Positions 11,578 through 23,923 are shown, numbered from the stretch's first letter. The stretch: 64,000 bases of DNA from Symbiodinium natans (GCA_905221605.1 CAJNDS010002560.1:275001-339000); one strand, 5' to 3'. The notes: generated by a model not told the origin, from the letters alone. A program made the numbers and translations.

Positions 11578-11717
11578 ATAAGGTCCACAATTTGGTGCAG
11601 GTGAACTTGTTGCCACCGAAGCCGCCTCCAAATCCAGAAGATCCAAAGGCCGCCTACATTGACAATCTTCGTACTGTGAATAGTTCCTAAAGGGGACTAG
11701 TATGTATCACGGTATTA

Positions 11718-11736
11718 TATATTTTATAGATATGCA

Positions 11737-11768
<32 letters not shown>

Positions 11769-11800
11769 CATCCAATATATATATATATATATATGTGTGT
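11718..11800. repeat. (TA)n microsatellite
   Basis: Two long TATATA tracts separated by CATCCA, then GTGTGTG. Confidence 0.9.
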
Positions 11801-11913
11801 GAAAAATACTGATAATAGTGCTAAGAAAAATGAAGAATACGAAGGTCAATCACAGTATGAACAGGCCGCCTGGTTAGTGCATGGTTGAGAGATTTGCCAG
11901 GCTCCACCTCAAT

Positions 11914-12024
11914 CCCTAAACCCTAAACACCCTAAACACCCTAAACACCCTAAACACCCTAAACACCCTAAACACCCTAAACACCCTAAACACCCTAAAC
12001 ACCCTAAACACCCTAAACCCTAAA
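11914..12024 (-). repeat. homogenised (CACCCTAAA)10 telomere-variant array
   Basis: Two CCCTAAA units are followed by ten exact copies of a 9-bp variant, CACCCTAAA, then one normal unit. Identity of an unusual variant implies tandem expansion (slippage or unequal exchange) rather than telomerase synthesis. Confidence 0.95.
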
Positions 12025-13042
12025 AAAAGCTTTCGACACGAGCTCCTGCCTTGAGGACAAGGGGTGCGACCCCCTCTCAGTGGAACGGCACTGCACGGAT
12101 GTTGCAGCCTGGTACCATTTTGGCTTGAGAAATTAATTAGGGGCTTTCAGGGTTTAGGGTTCAGGGAACCTAAGGCGCAGATTTCTTAGGGCGGGCCCCC
12201 TCTAGTGATGTCACCCAGAGCCACGTGTTCTACTTCACAAGTGGGGGTTCGGGGTCAGGGGCCCACTGCTGAGAAGAGAGGAAATAGGCACCAGCACGCA
12301 ACGAAAGATGCCCCCCCAACCTTTTCTGGCATAGGCCGCGAAGTCTTGAAAGACATGGCGAAGCGCGGCGCCATGTTGCGATTCTTCATATGGAGATGAA
12401 CATTCTCATACATCACGCGTAGCGGTCATAGCTTCACTACGTCACGCCATCCCATACTAAGCCCCAAAGCCCAAATCCATAGCTCTGCGTCCTCCCAGTT
12501 GTGGATGGTGCCCTTCCTTGCACTGCTGGTCTTGTCCGGTATGGCGACTGACAAGGCTATCCAGGCCCGCTGCTTGCAGGAAAGCCATCAGAAACCTACA
12601 TCCTAAACCCCCGGAAACCCCTAAGCCCTACATCCCACCAAACCCTCCATCCTAAACCCGTAGCCCCTCAACTTGACAACTTCGGATGAGAGCATGCTCG
12701 CGAGGCATCGAGGTCAATGCTTTAGGGCTCACTCAGTGGTGGGCTCTCATTGTCGGACGTACTTTCTTATTGAAGGGCTTTATAGGAGGCTCAGTCAGCC
12801 CGAATGAAAGATTCTCTGAGGGCAAAAGGTTAATTACTGTAAAGACGTGAATGAAGAAAAGACTTACCTTGGGAGTTTTTGTGTCTCCTGGAGCACTGTA
12901 GAACGTAGTAGAGTAGTGATTCATGGCACGACTTCAGTGACTTCTCGTACTAGGGATGGGTGCTGTGCATGATGGGTTTGCGTGAGGCTAAGCTCTTCGC
13001 CCAAGAAGCTAGGGTGCCTCCTGTGGGGCGCTTGGATGTTTC

Positions 13043-13082
13043 TAGGGTTTAGGGTTTAGGGTTTAGGGTTTAGGGTTTAGGG
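13043..13082 (+). repeat. TAGGG(TTTAGGG)5 block
   Basis: Forty bases of perfect telomeric sequence. The flanks share only about four bases (TTTC / TTCT), too little to call a duplication. Confidence 0.9.
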
Positions 13083-13379
13083 TTCTGAATTCTGGCAGGT
13101 CGGCAACTGGCATACACTGATGCAAGTGCCGGATTACGAATCGAATGTTTGCGGCGAGGGGGTGCACAAGGCCTCAGAATTCTCCTTTCTCCAGGGGCTT
13201 TACGCTTCGTCTTAAGGTTTTTCTCTTTAAGATATTTTGTAGTCTCGGTTGCTGGTCATGGAGCTAATGTTTGAGGTGCTAACTTGAGCGTTTTGTTTGG
13301 AACCCGTGCGCACTGAGAATTTTTAAATGTATGGCCAACCCCCGGACGTATTTTTTGACATTTTTTGTGCCTGGGATTG

Positions 13380-13995
13380 TACGTAAGCCCGGACGAAGGG
13401 CGGAAGTGAGCACAGAAAACAGCAAACAGACAACAAAACGCAACTCGTGCTTTTGTGTGCCGTCGCGCGAGTGGGTCATATGTAATCCCATCCCGGGCCG
13501 AGGGGGCCGGCAGAAGTAAGTGAGCGGGCGAGTCTCCGCCGGCGACCGCGCAGCAAAAATACGGGCACTCTGTGGCAACCCGTTTCTTTTTCTGTGCGGT
13601 TGCGCACTGCGATTATGTCCATCCGACGGTTTGGTTTGCTGTGCGGTCGCCTGCTGGACTCAAGGTAAACCCAACCCGGCCGAGGAGACGGAAGCGAGTG
13701 AGTAAGTCCCGGGCCCGCGACCGCAAGCGACCGCACAAAGAACAACCCGCTTGAACCTGCACTGGCGTGATTCTCTTTGCTCTGTGATCGCGTCGCCCTT
13801 TCAAGCGCCTTTTCGGACACCTTACAAACACGAGCGACCGCACAGGCAAACATAGCCGCGCTTGACCCTACCGGGCGCGTTTCTTTTTCTGGCTCTGCGG
13901 TCGTGTATCGCCTGCTCGGGTGCCTTGACACGAGCGACCGCACAGCAAAAAACACACACAAAACTCACACAGAACGACCGCACAACAAAAACTCA
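13380..13995. repeat. cluster of GCGACCGCACAGCAAAAA motifs in both orientations
   Basis: Forward-type motifs lie at 13542, 13727, 13833, 13933 and 13974. Reverse-type motifs (TTTTCTGTGCGGTTGC and similar) lie at 13583, 13635 and 13880. A second shared segment (CCCGGCCGAGGAGACGGAAG-like plus AGTGAGTAAGT) occurs at about 13490 and 13672, giving a rough 185-bp period, with a weaker relative near 13386. Opposite-strand motifs alternate and could fold as hairpins. ORFs through it (for example 13476-13961 reverse) are not convincing genes. Confidence 0.7.
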
Positions 13996-14049
13996 CTTCG
14001 GCCATGTCGGGTTTAGGCTCAGGGCTTCACAAACCGTAGACCCCTAAAC

Positions 14050-15000
14050 CCCAAACAGATGCAACCAATGTTTTGGTATCAGCTTTGGCTTGGAGCCGGT
14101 CTGCCGAAGCTCATGTTGCTCCCGACGTTCTCGGGATTTGGGTTTGGGGGATTGAGGGTTGAGATTATACTAGCAGTCCTTAATCGGGATGATAACAAGG
14201 GGGTAAGATAATCCCTATCAACCTGTGTCTGTCCCTGCTGCGCAAGCGCAGGACAAGCCCTTCCTATACTTTTGCATGAAGAAGGAGGCTGAGTGGGTCT
14301 TCGACGAAGCTGACAAGAGCTGCACAGCCCAAAAGTAGAGAGGTCCATCATGCAAAGCCGGCGGACTGTGTTTCCTGAAGGTTTGCGGCATGGTTGGCCC
14401 TTCAGAGTCGGAAGTCATGTCGGGTCGTTCAAAGCGGGGTTGCAGTTGCAGTTGTCGGGGCTGACCTTAGTCTTAGCAAGGAGCTTGTGAAGCATGCGAG
14501 AGCAAAGGCTTGGAGATCAGATATCCTATCTGCAAAGAGAGCTGCCCGCACTCCTTCAACACGTCCAGCCGCTGCTTTGTGGGCCCTGGCGAGGCCAGAC
14601 TTGAAACATGTGGGTGATTCGGTGATGTTCAATGTTTCCTGAAAAAGGCCCTCCCAAAGCAGCGGGATGCAAAGGAGAAGTCAGGTTTTGGTGTCTGGCG
14701 CTGGCAGGAAGTTATTGGACACGACAGCTATTTGACACAAGCCCAGACCTTAACAATCCTTAGCGTCGAAGGAATTCTACAATGATTATAAGGTCCCTTG
14801 GATTGGGCACATTAAATACAAGACTCGGTATGATAGGAACCCAGGCCGGACCGGAACACCATGCCAGGGCTAGAACAGATCTGCTCTACCCGTCCACATG
14901 TCCAGCTCCACCGTTTTAGGTTCTCAGGGCTTGGAGCTTTTAGGAGGTTTTGAATGGTTGGTGTGGAGGTTTGGGCTTCAGGGAATTGAGTAGCCTCACC
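14050..15000. other. unique sequence, no gene recognised
   Basis: GC-balanced unique DNA with overlapping short ORFs on both strands (for example 14394-14642 forward, 14079-14351 reverse). None has a domain I recognise and the two strands look equally open. Exons of a spliced gene could be present but cannot be called by eye. Confidence 0.4.
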
Positions 15001-15095
15001 CACCACCCACCCACCCACGCCCGCACGCGCACACGCGCACGCACACACGCGCACTAGCGCGCACACACGCGCGCGCACACACACACACAGCGTAT
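15001..15095. repeat. (CACC)n and (CA/CG)n microsatellite
   Basis: CCACCCACCC followed by alternating CACACG/CGCGCA. The reverse-strand C/V/R-rich ORF across it is a repeat translation. Confidence 0.9.
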
Positions 15096-15099
15096 GTAT

Positions 15100-18000
15100 G
15101 CACGCAGGTCGATGACGAGCAATCCTGGGACTGGGTCCAAGACTACCCCACGCAGCCCACGATCCACTTCTGCAGGCCGGATGTTTCAGCACAGCGCAGG
15201 CAGAAACCTTTTCCATCCTCCTCAGGCCCCACCGGGCCTACAGTAAAGGCCTCAGCGATGACTTTTGGACGCCCCTTGGCCAATGACATGATTGTGGATC
15301 CAGAGAGAGTCCTTAGCCCTAGAAACATTAGAAACTCTTAAAACCTACCAACCCTCGAGCCATGCAAGTCCCAAAGCCAAAGCCATAACCTGACTGGCAA
15401 AGGGGGGGGGTCATGGTTCGAATGAGCGCGGGAGTCGCCCATGGAGTAGGAATTCTGGATCGATGTGTCCTTATTGAAAGGCTATAAGCGACAAGGAGCA
15501 TACAGTCATAAATGCTGCTAAAGCAAATGCAACTCAGACGCTCAAAAGTGTTCGGGTTTGACTGAAAAACAAAAAACGCTTCGAAGCTCGCTCGGCGAGC
15601 ACGCTGGGCCGGCTGGTTCATCACATCTGAAGATACTGACTCGCTATCCTAATCTATGCTAGGACTCTGCTCGAAACCCACAAAAAGGACCCCTGTCAAC
15701 CCCGATATACATGAGTCTTGACTGGGTGCACGGTCGATTCCCGAAGAGGGCGCTTTAGTGAACCGGTTTTGGTACCCTCCATCACTGGCAGCTGTAGCTG
15801 TGGGGCTAAGGTGGGGCCCCCTTTTGCGGACTCGTAGTGTGGGTTTGCCACGAAAACCCCAAGCCACAGAGAGCTTCCACAGCACAGCGCAAAGCCCTCC
15901 TGAGTGCGGTGAGCATCGGGCCGAAGATTATCTACGTCGTCCTCCGCTTTTACAACGGCTGGCCTGAGGCAGGGCTGTCGCTTCTTGGGGGAGCTCCTAT
16001 GATCATGTGGTTTTTTGCCCACTGAGGGTAAACTTAGGGTTCCCAACAAGGGCCGGGTAGATCTGCGCAGGGCTTTGTTTTTGGTAGAAGCACGAACGGA
16101 CTACATTGGGTTCCTGATTCCCCAAGTTTCGGTCGGTCAGGTTGCGGGGCACTGGCGTTGAGGGTTTGGAGTTCGAGGTTCATCATGATCAAAGGGTTCT
16201 ACTTGGGACCGCCTGAGACCCCAAGGTAGTTTTGAGGTGGATGGATGCCACGTTCGAGGTATACTTGCAGAGAGCTTTGACCTCCCTTCGTTTGGAGATG
16301 CAGATTCCAACATGCTCGAAATTGGGGGGCAAGCAAGCACGTTGAGCCCAACGACGGCGTGGAAACAGGTTATCGGTCACACCGGTCAGAGCGATGCGAG
16401 CGTTGAGACCGCGCGGCCCAAGTCAAGCTGCCATTATAGCTTTGGCTGACGCTTGCCTTGCTCAGATAACCCTCATTTGCACAGTCGGTGAGCGCCTACA
16501 CCGACATCTGCAGGATTCAGGCCGCGAATGCTGGCTAGTTTAAACACAACGGAGCCAGCGCTGGCAGCCGAGCACGCTTCCATTGAGCTGCTTGTGGTTA
16601 AAGACTGAGCTGACCCTGATCCATCCGCCATGGACAAAGTATCAGGCCCAAAGGATTGCAAGCGCAATTCGTCGGTCTCTTACGTATGCATGAGGGGGCT
16701 TCATATATGCAGGTATCCCTTAAGGCCTGCGGGTCCTGGGCAGTAGCTGCCAAAGAGCCACCAGCCAAGGAGAGCGATAGAAACAAGACTTTCAGCCGCC
16801 CAGCACCTCACAGCATATTGGCGATTGCGCGCCAAACAAGAAGGGTTTGCCGAACCAGAAAATCTTAGTTTTGGCTTCCAATAAGAGTTCGGGAATTAGG
16901 ATCTCTTTTTCTGTCCATAAAGGGTTGTATAGATAGGGTTTTATTGTTATATGGTACTTCATCCCTACAAAGGGCCAGTAAGCTACTTTCATAAGACATA
17001 GATTTCTGACCTTGGGCAGTGTTTAGGGTTTGGGGGCATGGGCGTGACAATGCAGGTCATAACGGTCTCAGTCTTGCCTCTCGGAAAGCAAGTGGTGCTT
17101 CACCCCACCCAGGTTGCTTGAGTACATCGCCCGGACTCAGCGAGCTCAATCCTAGTCCTACTGCCCTGCTTTTATGTTGGGGGCTTAAGCAGGGCTTACC
17201 TACCTCAGAATCCAGACCCCCAGGTCAACAAGAGCTTCGCCCCAACAGAACTCGGGTCCCAGACTACAATCAGTACAATGGACACGAAAAACTAGTACCT
17301 TCGGAGCTCGATTGCCACCTCTCTTCTGAAATGAACAATAAAACTAGTCCGAAACCTGAATGGCATGAAAACGATTAGTTAAAGACTTGTACCCCGCCCT
17401 CCCTTGCCCTCACCCCTCGCTTCATCATTGATGTTTGCAAAGCCCTCGGTCAATCCCCCACCGCCATGATAATTTTTCAGTGGGTAGGGTTCTCCTCATG
17501 CCGCCCATGTTCTTCCCCTTTTTGCCTCCTCTTTTCGGAGTGCTGCCGTCAATGTGGCTGGGCAGTTCAAAGCGTACGTTGTTACGTCGCTCCGAAGTCC
17601 TAAGTTTCTTGCGCAGTTGCAACACTTGACCTGTATGAAATATGCTCCCTTAGTTGGCAACACTGGCCCTTTGTAAGGGACACGTCCGTAGTTAGCTCTG
17701 GGATTCGGGGTTTGTAGTCCCTGGCCCCTCCTGGACACCCCCCTCCCCCCCCCTTCCCCACCTCATGCCTGCTTTCGTCGCCCCCGTCGCAAGAAGGGCT
17801 TAGGCAGGGGTTCAGCCTACTGCGACAGAATCTCCTCTAACTCTCTCCATATTCGTGCCTGTCGCTATGAGGCAGGTCGAACACCGCTTCGAGGCGACAG
17901 ACAGAAGTATTTCCATCCCAAGCTCCCAAATTGAGGTGTTCAGCCACCTTCTCCCTTGGCTATATCATCTCACTGTCGAAGTGTGCTCGTGTTTTGATAT

Positions 18001-19300
18001 GGCTGCTTGGAAGAACTGCCTTGTTGCATTGCAGCCGCTTCCTGGTAGCATAGGTGAAGAGGACAAGAGATAGCCAAGAAGGAGGAGTGGCTGTCAGAGT
18101 CGGGCTTATCGGGTTTCAGGGGGGATTTGGGAGGGTGTACCTTGGCCTGGTCCACCAGGCAAACTTGCCTCTTCTAGCACCATGTCACAACTAGTTCAGC
18201 AGTCGGGCTTTAGGGGTGTCTGATAGTTCTTCTGCATGGCTGCAGTGCTGGTGCACGTGTAAACCGAATCTGCAGACCATCGACGAAGCCCCTGTGCCAT
18301 CAGCCCCTTGATTCCCTATGGCCTTAAGCCACATCCCATCTCCCTCGAAAAGAAACAGCTGACACCAAACCGGCTCGCTTGGGTTCTGTATCTCACAGGA
18401 CAAATGGTCCACGGTGGGGGGGGTGGGGTGGGGTGATCCAATACTATCGCCCTCGAGACCGACTTCCGATTCGATAGACTGTGGATGATGGATCCCCTGA
18501 AGCACAATAATCCGAACAAAAGGGCTTACCGTAGCATTGCAAGAAAAAATCGTGAGGGCTGTGAGGCAGCCGACTTTTGCTAAGCAACGGAAAGCATGGC
18601 ATGTTGAGAGGCATCACAGTGGTCATGAACAGGCCAGTCAAAATGCAACGGGTGCAGCCAAGGTCTACACTGACCTTCATCGCTGCCGCTTCTGGGTCCG
18701 CGGCGGCTTTGTTCGCCTACTGTCGCCGAGCCGCCTATGGGACCTCGGTGTTTCTATATCGCGAGAACTTGCATCGTGCCCTCGGTGGCCCTGTTAGCCG
18801 CTACACCAGCCATGCATCCCAAAGGCTATGTCATGCGGCACAAGAACAATTGTTTCCAACCCCCGCGTCTTCCAGCGCTTTCTGTGATCACAGGAATAGC
18901 TTACATGCCAGCAAGACATAATCTTGGGCTACAGTTCATGCTGGGTGTCGATCCAAGTTATGGGCTGCCTTTGTGCTTCTTTTGAAGTGTATTCTTGTTT
19001 GGCTTAGGGTGCCAAGAGGAGGTCAAACAATACATCACCCTCGTGCTTTTGTCTTCTGCCCCAAGAAGGGTTGCCCGCAACCGTTCGCCAGGGCAATACG
19101 CAGCTTGGCAAATGGCTACCCTTAAATAATCTAACTGTAGTCTAGAGTCAGGGTCAGTACATGGTCATCGTGCGACCGTACAAAGTCCGAACCGTAAACC
19201 CTAAACCGCAGCACAGCAGCCAAGGTTACCAAACTGGCAAATGCAAGCGCTTCACAGGCGCATGTCTGGTTTCAAAACATCGTAGCTTCACAAGGTTTAA
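15100..19300. other. largely unique region without a recognisable gene
   Basis: Over 4 kb with few telomeric words and only small C-runs (for example 17740-17760). Many 60-120-codon ORFs overlap on both strands (such as 17019-17378, 18577-18921 and 18191-18505 reverse), none with a motif I know. This is the likeliest place for low-identity exons in the first third of the window. Confidence 0.4.
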
Positions 19301-19307
19301 GGTGAGT

Positions 19308-19376
19308 TGGGGGGTTGGGGGGGAGGGGGGGGGGGGGCGAGGGGGGGAGCGAGGGGGGGGGGGAGGGGGGGGGGTT
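19308..19376 (+). repeat. G-rich tract
   Basis: Nearly all G with rare A, C and T; low complexity and G-quadruplex-prone. Confidence 0.9.
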
Positions 19377-19889
19377 CCCAAAAAAGTGCAAGGCTTCATT
19401 TCGATGAAGGGAGGAAACGCCTAACCTTATTTTTTCGAATGCAAGCTCTACTGTAGCAAATGTTGTCAGCGCGCTTTTTGGGAGCCCCGCTCTATTTCCG
19501 CCCACCTGCGAGAAGCAATGGTGCCAACAACTCTTGCGGATTTACTCTTGAAAACGAGGCCTTGGGATATTCCCCCTTGTACTAACAGCCCTTCAAAGGG
19601 ATCAAGTCGCCTATGATAATCCGAATTAAGGACACCTAGCATAAGGTTGAACATCCCAGAGCAAGAACCAGATCGGAGCCAGCGTTCCAGTGGATTCATG
19701 CCGCAGGCATGAACCAAGTAGGGGGAAAACATGTCCAGTTTCTCATGCGGTGACCGATCCCCCGCTCTGAAATGGCCCAAAGCCACATGGTGGCGAAAAT
19801 ACTTTGAGGAGGATCTACACAAGCTTTGCACAAGCTCGGGCTTCCTCTTGTTGCGCCCAGGCGCGCGAAAAGGACAAACATAGCTCCGC

Positions 19890-20185
19890 ACACGCACACA
19901 CACACAGACACACAGACACACAGACACACAGACACACAGACACACAGACACACAGACACACAGACACACAGACACACAGACACACAGACACACAGACACA
20001 CAGACACACAGACACACAGACACACAGACACACAGACACACAGACACACAGACACACAGACACACAGACACACAGACACACAGACACACACACACACAGA
20101 CAGATACACAGATACACAGATACACAGATACACAGACCCACAGACGCACAGACGCACAGACACACAGACACACAGACACACATGT
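19890..20185 (+). repeat. (ACACAGAC)n octamer array, about 290 bp
   Basis: More than 25 near-perfect 8-bp units. Toward the 3' side they change to GATACACA and GACGCACA variants. Because eight is not a multiple of three, all frames are open, which explains the long H/T/D/R-rich and C/V/S/L-rich ORFs on both strands. Confidence 0.97.
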
Positions 20186-21440
20186 GCCGATGGAATTTCC
20201 ACGGCCGACTCTACCTTTGAACCACTTCCACAGTCGACCCCTCGACCAGCTTAACGCTCGACTTAGCGTGTAGTGCTTTGCGCCAAGACCCCTAAATCCA
20301 CCGTGCGTCCCTGGGCAGGAAACGAAGCGGGTGATCCCGAGGAGGTACTTAAAGCTGCCCTTTGGTTGCCTCTCTTGTGAAGTTTTGCGGCCTTGCCTTC
20401 GTTCCCTCTCACGATTCGGGGGTTCAAATGTTTCAGGGCTTTACGGTTTAGGCTTCCGGAACACAGACTCATTGTATACAAGGCAACTCCATGAGTGCTT
20501 TGACAGTGACAGTCAGCTACCAGTACCCTCCGTGGCTTCGCCCAAAATGAGACCTGCGAACTACACCTTCAGTTCGCGTGGTAGGTAGGTATTCATTTTG
20601 TCAGAACCCCACCCTAAATCCCGCAATGGAAGCGCTGGTGAGGTTGGGTGTGCAGTGGTTGCCCTCTACACGTTGCGGACCATGCGCATCTCGGCTTGCT
20701 CGGACCTATCTCGCCCCTCATCAGGAGAGCCAGCCAGCAGGAATCTGCAAATTCAGGAGAAGGTGCAGAAGCTTGTGCCCTTGCAACGCAATGCCCGAAC
20801 CTCCCTTGACTGAAGCAGCCCCAGTGTGACTGCACACAAAATGGTAGAAGGAACAGCATCTCCAGGCACCCTCAGCAAAAAGCTGGACTCGATCGGGAAG
20901 ATCATCGAGATGGCATGCAGGCCAAGCCGAGCAGTTTGCCAGCTCGGAGGTTTGTTCGGGGGATTTCGCGCAGCTCTTCCACCTCCTAAGTCATTGGGAA
21001 GATCATTGGCACGCCACTCACACTATGCAACATGGGAGGCTCGCACTTCGTTGACTCTTCATGTTGTCCGTTCTGGGACCTTAGGATCCCTCAGATGTTT
21101 GATGCGATGTTCCAGCATTGCTGAACCCAGTGTGCATTGTACGCAGTCGCGGGCTCTGCGTGGCGCTGCCATGGCACCTGCATGCACCTGCAACTCACCT
21201 CAGCAGCTCAACAATCCCATTGAATAGAGCCACCTGAAACCTGGGTAGGCCAACGAGAGGGAGGTTGCTCTACATTTGGGCCCCATAGGCTCTGATCCAG
21301 ATTTTTTATTTTTGAAGGAGGCTCTCGGGCTGCTGGTACTGGACAAGGTGGTAGCTTGTTCCTGGAGTTCAAGGGTTCAGCATCCACCAATGGAGAACCT
21401 GGAGACGAGTCACAAGTTCCCAAGGGCCCCCTACCTACAC

Positions 21441-21490
21441 CCCTAAACCCTAAACCCTAAACCCTAAACCCTAAACCACGCCAAACCACG
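21441..21490 (-). repeat. (CCCTAAA)5 block with a trailing AAACCACGC duplication
   Basis: Five perfect units (21441-21475) run into AAACCACGC, which is repeated at once (separated by a C). Confidence 0.9.
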
Positions 21491-21888
21491 CATAGTTTTG
21501 ACTTTGGACTTTGAGCAGACGGCCGGGCCACTTACCTGGGCCGCCCTCTCGATCGCACACAAGAAAGACAACCTTAAAACCCTGGGCCCAACATCTCTCT
21601 GCGCTGCCTTTGTATTTCCAACCACGGCCCTAACCCCTGCAGGTGCATTTTTTCACGCCCCTTGCTGACCATCTTGCCACCTGGGTCGAATTCAGAGAGG
21701 TTTCAGGGCAGCTGATAGGGGTAATATAGGGTTAGTAGGCGGGGCTTTTGCGCCAGTCTGTGCCAGCGGGGCGGATGTAGGGTTCAGGTCTGACGATCAT
21801 GAGCCTACAGCATCCCCCCGAGACGCAGTTTAACTGCTCTTGAAGTTCCCAGCAAGCTCTGAACGCAGTTTCGAATCTCGGGCTTGGG

Positions 21889-21941
21889 ACCAAACTAACC
21901 AAACTACCCAAACTAACAAAAACTGACTAAACTAACTGAGG
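21889..21941 (+). repeat. degenerate (AAACTAAC)n array
   Basis: About six units of AAACTAAC/AAACTACC/TAAACTAAC. Not telomeric. No gene adjoins it. Confidence 0.8.
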
Positions 21942-22085
21942 CCGATGGTGATGCTTGTGCTTCGGCTCGCTTCGGTGGTTTGGGTTATCTTCGTCATCCT
22001 CGGCCTGTACAGTTCTGATGTCCACGATCGCTTGGACCAGGTGAAGCTTCCGTGCCTTGCCTAGAAGCTTGTATAGCAAGAATAG

Positions 22086-22200
22086 ACTTGGTAGCCCAGT
22101 GGTACCCTTTTCCCTTGCTTTGGTTCAAGGGTCCTTAATTAAGTAACCAACCCCAAAAGAAAGGTGCCCTTATCATAATCTGGTTACTGGGCTACCAAGT
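22086..22200. mobile_element. 115-bp fold-back element with 15-bp perfect inverted ends
   Basis: ACTTGGTAGCCCAGT at 22086-22100 is the exact reverse complement of 22186-22200. A 10-bp palindrome, CTTAATTAAG (22134-22143), sits at the centre. Non-coding. The flanks share only AG on both sides, so a 2-bp duplication is possible but unproven. Confidence 0.6.
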
Positions 22201-22797
22201 AGAGCAGAGCATTCAGAATCAGAATGGCATGAGATGCAGTATTGTTAGTGCCCAAGCATCAAACCCACACTTGCAAAGAGGTTCACTTGACATCTCATGC
22301 CAAAGGTTGGGCAGCGTTGTTTAAATCCCTGCGTGAGGCGTAGAGCAAGGGACATGGAACCAATATGTCCGTCTGAGTCAGGCCACAGTTAGACTCATGG
22401 GCAACAGCTGCCCCACTGCACCTCTTAGGCATGGGGGGGGTACAGGCTGGCATTGACGGCCAACGCTTTGGGCACCTCTATGGCTACGTGTCAACGAATC
22501 CTGTCTAGGCGTTGTTCGGATCCCGAAGCACCATCGTGTACCATCCATGCCCAAGCGCACTGCAGATATAGCCTAGCACTCGTCAGATTCCCGCGCAAGT
22601 CAGACGTCTGTCCGTGTCCCGCTTATTACTATTATTAATATTATTCTTAGTATTATCTACATTTTTATTGTTTATGAATGCCTCAGAGCCGAGAAGCTGT
22701 TGCTTCAGGTGGGTCAGCGGCTGGTCGCGGATGCCCTCGATAAATAGGTCAGTGACCTTCCGGGCTACCTCCTGAGTCGTTGATTGCATATGTGCGA

Positions 22798-22890
22798 TTT
22801 AGGGTTTAGGGTTTAGGTTTTTTAGGGTTTAGGGTTTAGGGTCTGGGGTTTAGGGTTTAGGGTTTCGGGTTTAGGGTTTAAAAGGGTTTA
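22798..22890 (+). repeat. TTTAGGG block with internal variants
   Basis: About twelve units, including TTTAGG plus a T run, GTCTGGGG and TTTCGGG variants; older in appearance than the 9290 or 33435 blocks. Confidence 0.85.
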
Positions 22891-23203
22891 GAGTTGAGTT
22901 TAGCCTAAAAACCTGCTGCAGCAAGAATGTGCAGCCATGAGCTCATGGACAGTCTCATCATATCGTTCAGCATCTGCCCAACAAAGCGGTTGTCGACACT
23001 GTGCCACGTTGCGCACGGGCTTGTGCTACATGAGCGTGATCAGGAAGACAACGCTTGAATGTTGTTGTGCATTGTTTCAATGCCCACCGGCAGCAATAGC
23101 AGCAGCAAAAAACCAAACAACATGTGACAGTAGCAGCTGCTTTCAAGTACCTATACAACCTCAGCTAACCTCAACTCTCAAAGTCTTTCAGCACAATGTG
23201 TCT

Positions 23204-23497
23204 CTATGGGCAATGTTCTTGAGTGACCCAAGTGTCAGATGCCCCTTCTCTTTCCGTGCAGGCAAAGTTCCCATTATCTTCGGACATTAGATCCAATTTC
23301 CAACATCTGGCGCGCCGCTTCGAAGTACCAAGAACAACTGCACTGCATGAAGTGTGGAGAGTTGCTATAGAGTCGCCATCGTCCAGGTTCAACGTCTGCG
23401 CTCGATGAAGTTCGTGACGCATCAAAAGCTTGTGGAACGCTTCAAACGTCGATACAGGAACAACCCAAAGTTGTTCCTTCAAATAGGCGGTCCACAA
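23204..23497 (-). CDS. hypothetical protein ORF (97 codons, unassigned)
   Basis: Non-repetitive reading frame beginning MWTAYLKEQLWVVPVSTFEA. It has a natural mix of charged and hydrophobic residues and no low-complexity stretch, unlike most ORFs here. No domain is recognised. The opposite strand is also partly open (23223-23408 and 23354-23689), so strand choice is uncertain. It may be one exon of a longer gene. Confidence 0.25.
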   Translation of the reverse strand: MWTAYLKEQLWVVPVSTFEAFHKLLMRHELHRAQTLNLDDGDSIATLHTSCSAVVLGTSKRRARCWKLDLMSEDNGNFACTEREGASDTWVTQEHCP

Positions 23498-23771
23498 ATT
23501 TCAGAACCAATCTCGAAGTCATCCACGCCCTGTAGAATGAACGGTGCAAGACCGCTCAGCCGGATCCGGGTTGCCTGCCCTCCCCCAGCCCCCAACTTCA
23601 ACACGAGAGCCGCGAGGTTTTTGGAGCTTCCGTGGTTTGGTTTTACTTCTTGTTCAATGTCGTCCTCACGGCGATATGCTGGTTTGTGATGATATTCGTG
23701 GCCCAGGCTCCGCGGATGCAGGCGAATGAAGCCATGAAGGAAGCCCTAAACGTCCAAAGCTTCCGAGTTTC

Positions 23772-23816
23772 CTAAACCCTACAACCGCAACCCTCAACCC
23801 TAACCCGTAAACCCTG
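23772..23816 (-). repeat. decayed CCCTAAA block
   Basis: CCTAAACCCT-like words with many substitutions; a decayed TTTAGGG block follows at 23924-23970, an outward-facing pair. Confidence 0.6.
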
Positions 23817-23923
23817 GCCCGTGCGATGTCGGTTCTGCTTCCGACTCTCCGCAGGATCGAGGTTGCCTTTCTCGGTTGCGGGGGCTGAGGCCAAGGTTGA
23901 GGATGCAGGGTTCAAGCATGCGG

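Noticed and set aside
19890-20185. Possible CRISPR array
   Set aside because: Units are contiguous with no spacers; an ordinary octamer microsatellite.
19804-20254. Long ORFs rich in H/T/D/Q or C/V/S/L on both strands
   Set aside because: They translate an 8-bp (ACACAGAC)n array that leaves all frames open; no protein evidence.
21860-21890. GTTTCGAATCTCG as a tRNA T-arm/B-box
   Set aside because: No matching acceptor, D-arm or anticodon stem upstream at the right distance.
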